Source: Fervidobacterium pennivorans
Lineage (GTDB): Bacteria; Thermotogota; Thermotogae; Thermotogales; Fervidobacteriaceae
NCBI RefSeq assembly: GCF_001644665.1
Contig: NZ_CP011393.1
Coordinates: 372,001-436,000, forward strand
Reading direction: 5' to 3'
Length of the DNA: 64,000 nucleotides
Of the stretch, positions 37,865 to 44,832 are shown in pieces (positions within the stretch are counted from its first letter, which is position 1; every line of letters begins with the position of its first letter). The notes below the pieces were generated by a model that saw only the letters and a list, made by a program, of their open reading frames with translations, ran no database searches and was not told where the DNA came from. A program made the translations under genes and the position numbers.

Positions 37865-38980
37865 TTAGACGACCATCCATTTTTCGAGTACAACAGGCTC
37901 AAAGTCTCCGACAAGCATCTGTTCAGCCCTTATTACACAGTTCTTATCAATTATCGCATTTCTAACAATTGCACCTTCCTCGATTACCGTATCCTGCATC
38001 ACTATAGAATTCTCAACCCTTGCACCAGCTTTTACGACAACTCCTCTAAACAACACAGAATTCTTAACGTTTCCCGAGATTATACAACCATCCGCTATTA
38101 TTGAATTGCTCACTTTTGCAGTATTGGTATATTTAGCAGGTGGATAGTCTTTTAGCTTAGTGTATACTTTACCGTATTTGACGAAAAGCTCCTCACGGAG
38201 CGCTTGACTGTTCAGAACTTCCATGTTCATCTTGTAATACTCGTTGATACCTTTTTTCACATTTCTCCAATATCCTTTGAATTCGTACGCATACACACGA
38301 AGTTTCGAAAGGTTCGGTATAACAACATCCAAAAGTAAATCGTACTTACCTGCTGGAACTGTGTCATATAGAAGTTCGAGTAGCAGGTATTTGTTGATAA
38401 AGTAAACCCCCAAGAAGGCTTTTCGAGTCGGTGGATTTTGGACCTTTTCTTTTATCTCTATAATCCTTCCGTCGGGTTCTGTAACAACCGTTCCATACTG
38501 TGTTATATCGTATGTGTCATCCAGCTCCTTAACAAGTAACGTAATGTCTGCACTTTTCGCAAAGTGGTATCTGAACAAGTCGTCGTAAAGCATTTTGTAT
38601 ATATGGTCCCCAGAGCCTATCAATACGTAATCTTCATCACCTCTTCGAAGCATTGTTGTGTTCTGGAAGATAGCATCCGCAGTCCCTCGGTACCAATATT
38701 CACCAGTCATACCAATGTAGGGCTGTAGTATGTAAAGACCGCCGTGTTTTCTATCAAGGTCCCATTCTTTCCCAGAACCGAGGTGGTCCATCAGACTTCT
38801 TGGATTGTATTGCGTTAAAACACCTACTTTGTATATTCCGGAATTCACCATGTTACTGAGCGTGAAATCTATTGCCCTGTATTTTCCAAAGACTGGAACT
38901 GCGGCACTTGCTCTTTTGTACACAAGCTTACCCAGAGCATCGCTTTTACCACCAGCCAAAATTAACCCCAACACCTTCAT
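37865..38980 (-). CDS. glgD: Glucose-1-phosphate adenylyltransferase-like regulatory subunit GlgD
   Basis: 371 residues behind GGGGGTGG. It is GlgC-like (FGKYRAIDFTLSNMVNSGIYKVGVLTQYNP, GSGDHIYKMLYDD, C-terminal beta-helix repeats) but the catalytic loop is GGKSDALGKL instead of [10 protein letters not shown], losing the arginine. That is the mark of GlgD, which in Firmicutes raises GlgC activity in a mixed tetramer. It is the first gene of the pair. IS copy 2 ends 23 bp before its start codon, so its native promoter is probably gone or moved. Confidence 0.92.
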   Translation of the reverse strand: MKVLGLILAGGKSDALGKLVYKRASAAVPVFGKYRAIDFTLSNMVNSGIYKVGVLTQYNPRSLMDHLGSGKEWDLDRKHGGLYILQPYIGMTGEYWYRGTADAIFQNTTMLRRGDEDYVLIGSGDHIYKMLYDDLFRYHFAKSADITLLVKELDDTYDITQYGTVVTEPDGRIIEIKEKVQNPPTRKAFLGVYFINKYLLLELLYDTVPAGKYDLLLDVVIPNLSKLRVYAYEFKGYWRNVKKGINEYYKMNMEVLNSQALREELFVKYGKVYTKLKDYPPAKYTNTAKVSNSIIADGCIISGNVKNSVLFRGVVVKAGARVENSIVMQDTVIEEGAIVRNAIIDKNCVIRAEQMLVGDFEPVVLEKWMVV

Positions 38981-39023
38981 TGGACCACCCCCAAAGTTTA
39001 TTAGATAATGTTAACTAAAAGTA

Positions 39024-39052
39024 TTGAAACTTTCCAAAAACCGCATTATCCT
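39024..39052 (+). promoter_or_regulatory. Transposase promoter inside the IS
   Basis: TTGAAA and TATCCT with a 17-bp spacer. The same sequence is present in copy 1 on the other strand. It rules out the TTG at 39024 as a start codon. Confidence 0.7.
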
Positions 39053-39104
39053 TATAAAGAGGGGACACCCCCCAACCAACTCTCGACAAAGGAGGTATCC
39101 CGAT

Positions 39105-40055
39105 ATGAACAACTCAACGCTCTCTTGTCCAAAATGCGGTTCCACCAGCTTATACAAAAACGGTCATGACAAATACGGTAACCAACAATTCCTTTGCAAA
39201 CTCTGCCATCATTCTTTCAAACTCTCCCATTCTCACAAACGCAAAAACTTCTCTTTCCCTTATCCCAAATGCCCTTCTTGTGGTAAATCTATGGAAATTT
39301 ACAAAGTCCGTCGCTCTTTCGTCGTCTTCCGTTGTAGAACTTGTCGTACCAAAGATAGAGTACCTTTTAACCTCCCCGAACCAGTCACCCTTATTCCTGA
39401 GAAATTTAAATATTTCCGTTTTCCTATCTACTTCATCTTAAAAGCTTTCGTTTTGTATATGAAACACAATATGTCTTATCGCTCTCTTGCTCATTCTCTT
39501 AATATCAAAGTATCTCATGTCACCATATACAAATGGGTTATTAAATTGTGTACTTTATTCTCTGTACTTTTTCCAACATTTACCATCGAAAATGTTTTCT
39601 CAGTTCATGCTGATGAAACTGTTCTTGTGTTCAAAGAACAAAAGTACTATGTTTGGCTATTAGTTGATCACGAAACTAACTTAATTCTTTGTTGGCATGT
39701 CTCAAAGTATCGTGATATGGGACAAGTCAAAGTATTGCTCGAGAAGTTCTTTGGTAATTCAAAACCTAAAAACATTGAACTTATTACTGATGGACTTGGT
39801 GCATATGAAAGTGCAGTAAAGCTGTTGTTCAGAAATATCAATCACGTAGTGGTACCGCTCGGTAAAAACAATCAATGTGAATCTAAGTTTTCATTGTTGA
39901 AAGACTTTTTCCGACTCAAGCGAGGGCTGAAGAATACGAAGAACTTAGCGAAATATATTCAAGGATTTTGTGTAGTGAAGAATCTTTGGAAAACGCACAA
40001 TGGCAATATCAATCGCATTCTTTCACAATTACACTCTTTCATCACTACAAGTTAA
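39105..40055 (+). CDS. IS6-like DDE transposase, copy 2
   Basis: 316 residues from the ATG at 39105 after AAAGGAGGT. Both zinc ribbons are complete (CPKCGS...CKLC and CPSCGK...CRTC), followed by helix-turn-helix and the DDE domain (HADETVLVF, LITDGLGAYES, CESKFSLLKDF). This is likely the active version; copy 1 lacks the eighth cysteine. The minus-strand gene beyond it (40104-40619) has no visible terminator and would be read into this gene as antisense. Confidence 0.92.
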   Translation: MNNSTLSCPKCGSTSLYKNGHDKYGNQQFLCKLCHHSFKLSHSHKRKNFSFPYPKCPSCGKSMEIYKVRRSFVVFRCRTCRTKDRVPFNLPEPVTLIPEKFKYFRFPIYFILKAFVLYMKHNMSYRSLAHSLNIKVSHVTIYKWVIKLCTLFSVLFPTFTIENVFSVHADETVLVFKEQKYYVWLLVDHETNLILCWHVSKYRDMGQVKVLLEKFFGNSKPKNIELITDGLGAYESAVKLLFRNINHVVVPLGKNNQCESKFSLLKDFFRLKRGLKNTKNLAKYIQGFCVVKNLWKTHNGNINRILSQLHSFITTS

Positions 40056-40103
40056 CACTATCGCAGTATTCCGGAATTCTTTTATGAGAGATATGAATAT
40101 TAA

Positions 40104-40619
40104 CTACACGGTTGCATTCAAAATAATTCCAACAAGCAGTTCTGGAATCTTCATACCTGCCATAAGCGCGTTTATAGCCATCGTAAGTAAAAGAATCTGT
40201 TGTAACAATTTTTCTCGCTCCGTAGGATCCACTGTTTGTTGAAGCTTTCTATACAGTTCATCTATCTTCCTTTCGATTTCGTTTCTTTTCAAATTACTGT
40301 CCTCACCTATTTTGTTTTGTTGGTTTTCTTGTGAGGTATTACCATTTTGCTGCCCAGGTACATAGATTAAGACTTTGGTTTTACCTGCAACTGCCGCTAG
40401 GAAAGAGCCTCGTTTTTGAACATCAAGGTATATACCGCCGTATATTATAAATCCACCCTGCTCAGCAGCTTGCTTTTTAAAGTCAATATAATTTGCAAAT
40501 TCTTGGCTCATCACTCTTAGGAAGCTTTGACTCGCCGGTGCACCAAAAGGAACACCGGGTTCTCCGGGATCTAATTTGTAACCCAAGACGGGGTTGACCA
40601 CACTTGGTGAATTTGTCAC
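40104..40619 (-). CDS. Protein of unknown function downstream of ruvA
   Basis: 171 residues from a GTG at 40619 with GGTGGAA six nt before. There is no signal. The first 80 residues contain SFLRVMSQEFANYIDFKKQA and a beta-rich IIYGGIYLDVQKRGSFLAAVAGKTKVLIYVPG. The middle is Gln/Asn rich, then comes a coiled coil (NEIERKIDELYRKLQQTVDPTEREKL) and a hydrophobic C-terminal helix. The frame is open five more turns upstream (GVGPVGGIS), where an ATG with AAGG behind it is out of frame by one base in a GGGG run. The true start may be there if that run is a sequence error or recent frameshift. Family not recognised. Confidence 0.6.
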   Translation of the reverse strand: MTNSPSVVNPVLGYKLDPGEPGVPFGAPASQSFLRVMSQEFANYIDFKKQAAEQGGFIIYGGIYLDVQKRGSFLAAVAGKTKVLIYVPGQQNGNTSQENQQNKIGEDSNLKRNEIERKIDELYRKLQQTVDPTEREKLLQQILLLTMAINALMAGMKIPELLVGIILNATV

Positions 40620-40686
40620 GGAAATTCCACCAACAGGACCTACCCCATACTAATACCTTCTTTCTTCATTCTTTCCTTATGTTTCT

Positions 40687-41250
40687 TTACATCTTTGACA
40701 AAATCTTGAGTGCTTCTTTTATCAATTTCGATAGATTTGCATCTGGAGATTCTTTCCTTGCTTGTTTTACTGCATTTTGGGCTTGTGTTTTCGCATATCC
40801 AAGTGATACTAGCGCTTCGATTGCTTCAAGTGAGACATTATCAACCTGCACCGGCTCAAATTCATCCTTAAGTTCAGCAACTATTCTTTCTGCCGTTTTT
40901 CTTCCAATACCAGGAATTGATGAAAGTCTTTCAATGTCACCATTTGCAATTGCCGTTGATAAAAATTCTATACTTGCTGAAGATAGAATCTTTATCGCAC
41001 TCTTTGGTCCTAACTTTGATACTTTTATGAGCTTTTCAAATACATCTCTCTTTTCCTTCGAATCGAAACCGTATATACTTATATCTTCTTGCGTTACTAT
41101 CAGTTTTGTAAACACAATGATTTCTTGTTCTTCCTTTGTTTCCGAAAAACTTTCCGCATCGCAAATAATACCAATTACTAAACTACCGATGTTAACTAGT
41201 ACTTTTCCTTCGCTACGTCCCAAAAATTTTCCGCGTACTAGCTCTATCAT
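40687..41250 (-). CDS. ruvA: Holliday junction DNA helicase subunit RuvA
   Basis: 187 residues. The N-terminal OB domain opens MIELVRGKFLG. Two helix-hairpin-helix motifs follow (KLIKVSKLGPKSAIKIL and LSSIPGIGRKTAERIVAEL). The C-terminal domain III (EAIEALVSLGYAKTQAQNAVKQA) contacts RuvB. It binds four-way junctions and recruits RuvB for branch migration. The ATG overlaps the tatD stop by 4 bp. ruvB is not in the window. Confidence 0.95.
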   Translation of the reverse strand: MIELVRGKFLGRSEGKVLVNIGSLVIGIICDAESFSETKEEQEIIVFTKLIVTQEDISIYGFDSKEKRDVFEKLIKVSKLGPKSAIKILSSASIEFLSTAIANGDIERLSSIPGIGRKTAERIVAELKDEFEPVQVDNVSLEAIEALVSLGYAKTQAQNAVKQARKESPDANLSKLIKEALKILSKM

Positions 41251-42092
41251 TTTTCATCATCTCCAGATTCCGTGCCTTGTTCAATGTTTTTAAAACTGTC
41301 ATCAAAGCTACCTTCAAAGATTTCTTTAACATTTTTCCATAATTGTTCCGAGATGTCGTAATTAAATATTTTTTCGAGTTCCTCATAGACATATGATACA
41401 TAGGCTGGTTCATTTCGTTTACCTCTGTAAGGTTGTGGTGGTAGATAAGGACAATCCGTCTCTGGAACGATATTTTCCTCTCCTATTATTTTGACCACTG
41501 ACCTTAGCATTTCGTTCTTTGGATAAGTGATGGGACCTCCAATTCCTATTTTAAAGCCCAATTTAACAAAACGCTTTGCCCAAATCTCATCACTACTGAA
41601 AGCATGTACTATTCCACGTAAGCTTCCATAAGAAAAGGCTCTAAGAATGTCGTATGTATCATCGTATGCATCCCTGATGTGTAAAATTATTGGTAGTTTT
41701 AAGTGAAGTGCCAGTGTCACCTGGTCGGCAAAAATTTTCTTTTGAACATCCACAGGAGATAGATTCCGATAGTAATCCAAACCTATCTCGCCTATAGCAA
41801 TAACTCTATTTACTTTCGTTGCACTTTTTTCTAAAATATCAAGGTATTCTGTTCCGGTTTTGAAAGCATCTTTTGAATCATGCGGATGAATTCCTATAGC
41901 TACGTAGGTGTTTCCCAGATTTTTGGCGACATCAATGCATGGTTGTATATCGTTCAAACTTGTCGAAACGTTCAGGACAAAACGTAGCCGAGAAGTCCTT
42001 TCGAGGACACTTTGGAAATCTGATTTGAAATGTGGCATATGTAAATGTGCATGAGTATCTACAAGTTTTTTTTCATATCTTTCTATTTCCAT
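41247..42092 (-). CDS. tatD: TatD-family metal-dependent hydrolase/DNase
   Basis: 281 residues behind AAAGGAGG. Metal ligands are in place: LVDTHAHLH near the N-terminus, the central AIGEIGLDYYR glutamate, LHIRDAYDD, VHAFSS and PETDCPYLPP. The C-terminal 25 residues are acidic and extra. TatD proteins are 3'-5' DNases/exonucleases in DNA repair. Overlap with ruvA makes a repair pair under one promoter with a palindrome at 42111. Confidence 0.93.
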   Translation of the reverse strand: MEIERYEKKLVDTHAHLHMPHFKSDFQSVLERTSRLRFVLNVSTSLNDIQPCIDVAKNLGNTYVAIGIHPHDSKDAFKTGTEYLDILEKSATKVNRVIAIGEIGLDYYRNLSPVDVQKKIFADQVTLALHLKLPIILHIRDAYDDTYDILRAFSYGSLRGIVHAFSSDEIWAKRFVKLGFKIGIGGPITYPKNEMLRSVVKIIGEENIVPETDCPYLPPQPYRGKRNEPAYVSYVYEELEKIFNYDISEQLWKNVKEIFEGSFDDSFKNIEQGTESGDDEK

Positions 42093-42110
42093 TTTTTTAT
42101 TCCTCCTTTT

Positions 42111-42130
42111 TCTGGTATAATTATACCAGA
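42111..42130. promoter_or_regulatory. Perfect 20-bp palindrome at the tatD-ruvA promoter
   Basis: TCTGGTATAATTATACCAGA is fully symmetric and contains TATAAT on both strands. On the minus strand that box lies 28 bp before the tatD start and can serve as its -10. A bound repressor would cover it. It has no T-run and is not a terminator. Confidence 0.5.
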
Positions 42131-42255
42131 AATGCTAAAATTTTTTACAGTTGCTCTGTTTTATCGACAAAAACTTAACTTTGTGGTAATATGATAAAAG
42201 GTGTAAACTTTAACAAACATAGGGCAAAAGAAAAGAGAGGTGTAAATGTTAAACT

Positions 42256-42858
42256 ATGAAAACGATAGGGAAGCTCACTGTAATTACTGGTCCCATGTAT
42301 TCAGGTAAGACAACCGAACTTCTAAACTTTGCGGAGATTTACGAAATTGGCAAGAAGAAAACTCTGATTTTCAAACCAGCTATCGATACACGCTACAGTG
42401 CAGAGGATGTCGTAACTCACAAGTTTCACAAAATGCCAGCAAGAGTTGTTAAAGATTCGACCGAGCTTTTTGAATACTATAATTCTTTAATCGAACAGCC
42501 GGATGCGGTCTTCGTAGATGAGGTTCACTTTTTCGATGTTGAACTAGTAGATATTGCCAAGAAAATAACCTTAGATGGAGTAGATGTTTATTGTGCAGGA
42601 CTGGATATGAGTTATTTGTGGGAACCTTTTGAAACGACTGCGAAATTAATGGCACTTGCAGATGATATTATCAAAAAGAAAGCAGTCTGTGAAGTGTGTG
42701 GCGAATATAAAGCGACCTTATCTTACAAGTTAAAAAGCAACGGTGGTGTTTTTGATGTTGGGGGGAAAGACAAATACATCGCAGTTTGTAAAGATTGTTA
42801 TGAAAGTTATGAAAGAAATGCACAAAACATAAATGAAGAGGAGGGAAGAACATTATGA
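42256..42858 (+). CDS. tdk: Thymidine kinase
   Basis: 200 residues. The P-loop is ITGPMYSGKTTEL, the catalytic Glu lies in AVFVDEVHFF, and the lasso/zinc part has AVCEVCGEYKATLSYK and CKDCYESY. This is the type II (bacterial/TK1-like) form. It phosphorylates thymidine for salvage. The nearest ribosome site (AGAGGTG, 42236-42242) is 13 nt upstream of this ATG, unusually far. It sits 3 nt from an out-of-frame ATG at 42246 that opens a 20-codon frame overlapping the tdk start. It overlaps the next gene by 4 bp. Confidence 0.95.
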   Translation: MKTIGKLTVITGPMYSGKTTELLNFAEIYEIGKKKTLIFKPAIDTRYSAEDVVTHKFHKMPARVVKDSTELFEYYNSLIEQPDAVFVDEVHFFDVELVDIAKKITLDGVDVYCAGLDMSYLWEPFETTAKLMALADDIIKKKAVCEVCGEYKATLSYKLKSNGGVFDVGGKDKYIAVCKDCYESYERNAQNINEEEGRTL

Positions 42859-44654
42859 AAGGGAGAAAGACATTTACACTGATAGGTTTATTTGTTCTGG
42901 CAGTTTTAGTCTTAGGTCAAACTACTTCAACAACGGTCACTATTATTCATACTGCCAATATTTATGGTAACGTCCTTCCGTTCAATTATTTCACGAATAC
43001 TTATGAACCAAAAGGTTTGGTGCAAATTTATTCGTATGTTGCACAGCTCAGACAAAAATCATCAGATTTGTTATTAGTTGACACAGGGAATTTATTATAC
43101 GGCAGTCCTTTTGGTGACTACTTTGTAGAGAACGACACAATCGAAAATCCTGTCGTTACTTTGTTCAATCAAATTGGATATGATGTGTTCGTTCCTGGCA
43201 CATTTGAGTTAACGCTCGAAAATCAGAAATTTGAAAAAACTTTGAAGAGCTTGAAAGCTTATGTACTGGCGTCTAATTTAGTGAATAAGTTTGGTTTTGT
43301 TAAGAATTACTATGTCAAAGTTTTTCGCAACGGTTTAAAAGTTGCTACAGTAGGTGTCGTTCCACCATATTTTAATTTAGCTTCAGCAGACTATATTAAC
43401 ACGATTAAATCAGTTATACAAAGGTTGAAATCTGAGGTTCAGCCGGATGTTATTATCTTAGCAACAAGTGGTGGAATAACGTATGATCCTGTAAGTGGTA
43501 AGCAGATCTCAATTCAAAGTGGTTTGAACATAGGTGATATTTTGATTAAAGAATTCGGCAAAGACGTAGATATTTTCCTTTTCGGTAACCAAACAATTGT
43601 TTACACAAACATGAACAAGCAGAATAAAGTTTTTTCAATTCCCGGTAGTGAAGGGGCTTCCGTAAATCAGATAGACATATCTCTTTCGCGAACAGGAGGC
43701 AACTGGAAAATCAGTAAGGTAGCAGTACAAAACGTGAAGTTAGAAAAGCTAAAGCCTGTAGAAAACGTAGTGAACTGGGCTCAGCAATTCGAGACATACG
43801 TAGAGAAGTGGTTAGATACTCCCATCATAAGGTCGAATGTAACAATAGGATTTAACAAGTACATGGCAATTTTAGAAGACACTTTAGTCACAGAAATAGT
43901 TAACAAATCAATAATTGAGTACACAAAATCTCATACTGGAATATGGAATGTATTTAACCCAAGTTTCGGAGGCTTTATTGAAGGAGACGTTACGAGGCGA
44001 GACCTTTATGCTTTAGTGGGGAGAACAACTACAGTTAAAACTTTGCAGTTAACAGGAAAACAGGTGAAAGAAATTATCGTAAAGAGTTTGAACATGCTTT
44101 CTTTTAAGGATGGAAAGGTTGTTTTTGAAAAAAGTCTCGTAAGTTCTCCTTGGATTTACGATTTGTTCGAAAATTTTGAATACGAAGTTGTAATTAACAA
44201 AAAGGAATTGAGAAGGATACAATTTATGGGGAAGGTCGTTAATGACGATGATGTCTTTGTTGTTTCTGTTCCATCAGTGAGAACTTACGGTCAAAACGGT
44301 ATTATTAGCGGTGTAGTATTAAGGGAATTTGAAATACCTGTTCAAGAAATTCTCTTCTCCCAAGTTAAAAAAATCTTGCCCGAAGGTCTCTTAGATACAA
44401 AAGAAGATAATAATCGAGTTTCGTTGGTTCAACTTACTTATACTGTGCAACCTGGAGATACTTTAGCTCGGATAGCTTACAGATTAGGTATTGCAACTTC
44501 AGATGAGGACCTGCCATGGGCAATTGTGGAACTTATGACACTTAATCCCATTATCAAAAACCCAAACCTTATTAGACCCGGCTGGGAAATTGTTTACTAC
44601 AAGAAGTATTTGGACCTTATACCACCTCTCAAAGAGCTTTTTGAAGCAAGGTAA
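42855..44654 (+). CDS. Secreted 5'-nucleotidase homologue lacking metal ligands, with C-terminal LysM
   Basis: 599 residues. Signal peptide (about 1-21, LIGLFVLAVLVLG). The layout is that of UshA-type 5'-nucleotidases: metallophosphatase (about 25-330), substrate-binding domain (about 340-520), then a LysM domain (YTVQPGDTLARIAYRLGI). The metal motifs are broken: TNDxHG is TANIYG (34-38), DxGD is DTGN (76-79), GNHE is GTFE (115-118), and the late histidine motifs read TSGG and FGNQT. Catalysis by the standard mechanism is not expected. It probably binds a ligand and, through LysM, peptidoglycan. It is translationally coupled to tdk. Confidence 0.82.
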   Translation: MKGRKTFTLIGLFVLAVLVLGQTTSTTVTIIHTANIYGNVLPFNYFTNTYEPKGLVQIYSYVAQLRQKSSDLLLVDTGNLLYGSPFGDYFVENDTIENPVVTLFNQIGYDVFVPGTFELTLENQKFEKTLKSLKAYVLASNLVNKFGFVKNYYVKVFRNGLKVATVGVVPPYFNLASADYINTIKSVIQRLKSEVQPDVIILATSGGITYDPVSGKQISIQSGLNIGDILIKEFGKDVDIFLFGNQTIVYTNMNKQNKVFSIPGSEGASVNQIDISLSRTGGNWKISKVAVQNVKLEKLKPVENVVNWAQQFETYVEKWLDTPIIRSNVTIGFNKYMAILEDTLVTEIVNKSIIEYTKSHTGIWNVFNPSFGGFIEGDVTRRDLYALVGRTTTVKTLQLTGKQVKEIIVKSLNMLSFKDGKVVFEKSLVSSPWIYDLFENFEYEVVINKKELRRIQFMGKVVNDDDVFVVSVPSVRTYGQNGIISGVVLREFEIPVQEILFSQVKKILPEGLLDTKEDNNRVSLVQLTYTVQPGDTLARIAYRLGIATSDEDLPWAIVELMTLNPIIKNPNLIRPGWEIVYYKKYLDLIPPLKELFEAR

Positions 44655-44699
44655 AGGTTATTAGCTTAATACGTGACGCCTTAATTTATAGCAATGGTG

Positions 44700-44731
44700 C
44701 GAGGTGGAAAGTTCTTCCACCTCGTGTTTTT
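44700..44731 (+). terminator. Terminator after tdk and the nucleotidase-like gene
   Basis: The 10-bp stem CGAGGTGGAA/TTCCACCTCG has a 5-nt loop and is followed by TGTTTTTA. Confidence 0.88.
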
Positions 44732-44778
44732 ATAGTCAGTAAAGTTTTCACAAGTTTCACACAATAAGATTTAAAGTG

Positions 44779-44787
44779 TGGTATAAT
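44779..44787 (+). promoter_or_regulatory. Extended -10 promoter of metG
   Basis: TGGTATAAT, 46 bp upstream of the GTG start; the -35 region is weak. Confidence 0.6.
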
Positions 44788-44832
44788 ATACGAAGAATCA
44801 CATTATCATAGACTTTTTGGAGGTGCTATAAA

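Larger units (their letters stand above)
39004..40062 (+). mobile_element. Insertion sequence copy 2 (IS6-like, 1059 bp)
   Basis: Same element as copy 1 in the opposite orientation, same length, with ends GATAATGTTAACT (39004) and AGTTAACACTATC (ending 40062). The flanking octamers differ (GTTTATTA left, GCAGTATT right), so there is no target duplication. That suggests a later deletion or recombination at this copy. Confidence 0.92.

Noticed and set aside
39024-39104. Longer transposase start at TTG 39024 (and 11748 in copy 1)
   Set aside because: That TTG is the first half of the -35 box; transcription would begin after it.
10710-40062. Composite transposon bounded by the two inverted IS copies
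   Set aside because: The 27 kb between them are core genes (alaS, murA, mreB, frr) in typical order, and only copy 1 has a target duplication.
40604-41293. 229-codon plus-strand frame across ruvA
   Set aside because: It is antisense to ruvA and tatD, whose products are clear; no ribosome site.
42111-42130. Terminator hairpin
   Set aside because: The palindrome is AT-rich, has no loop room or T-run, and sits in a promoter position.
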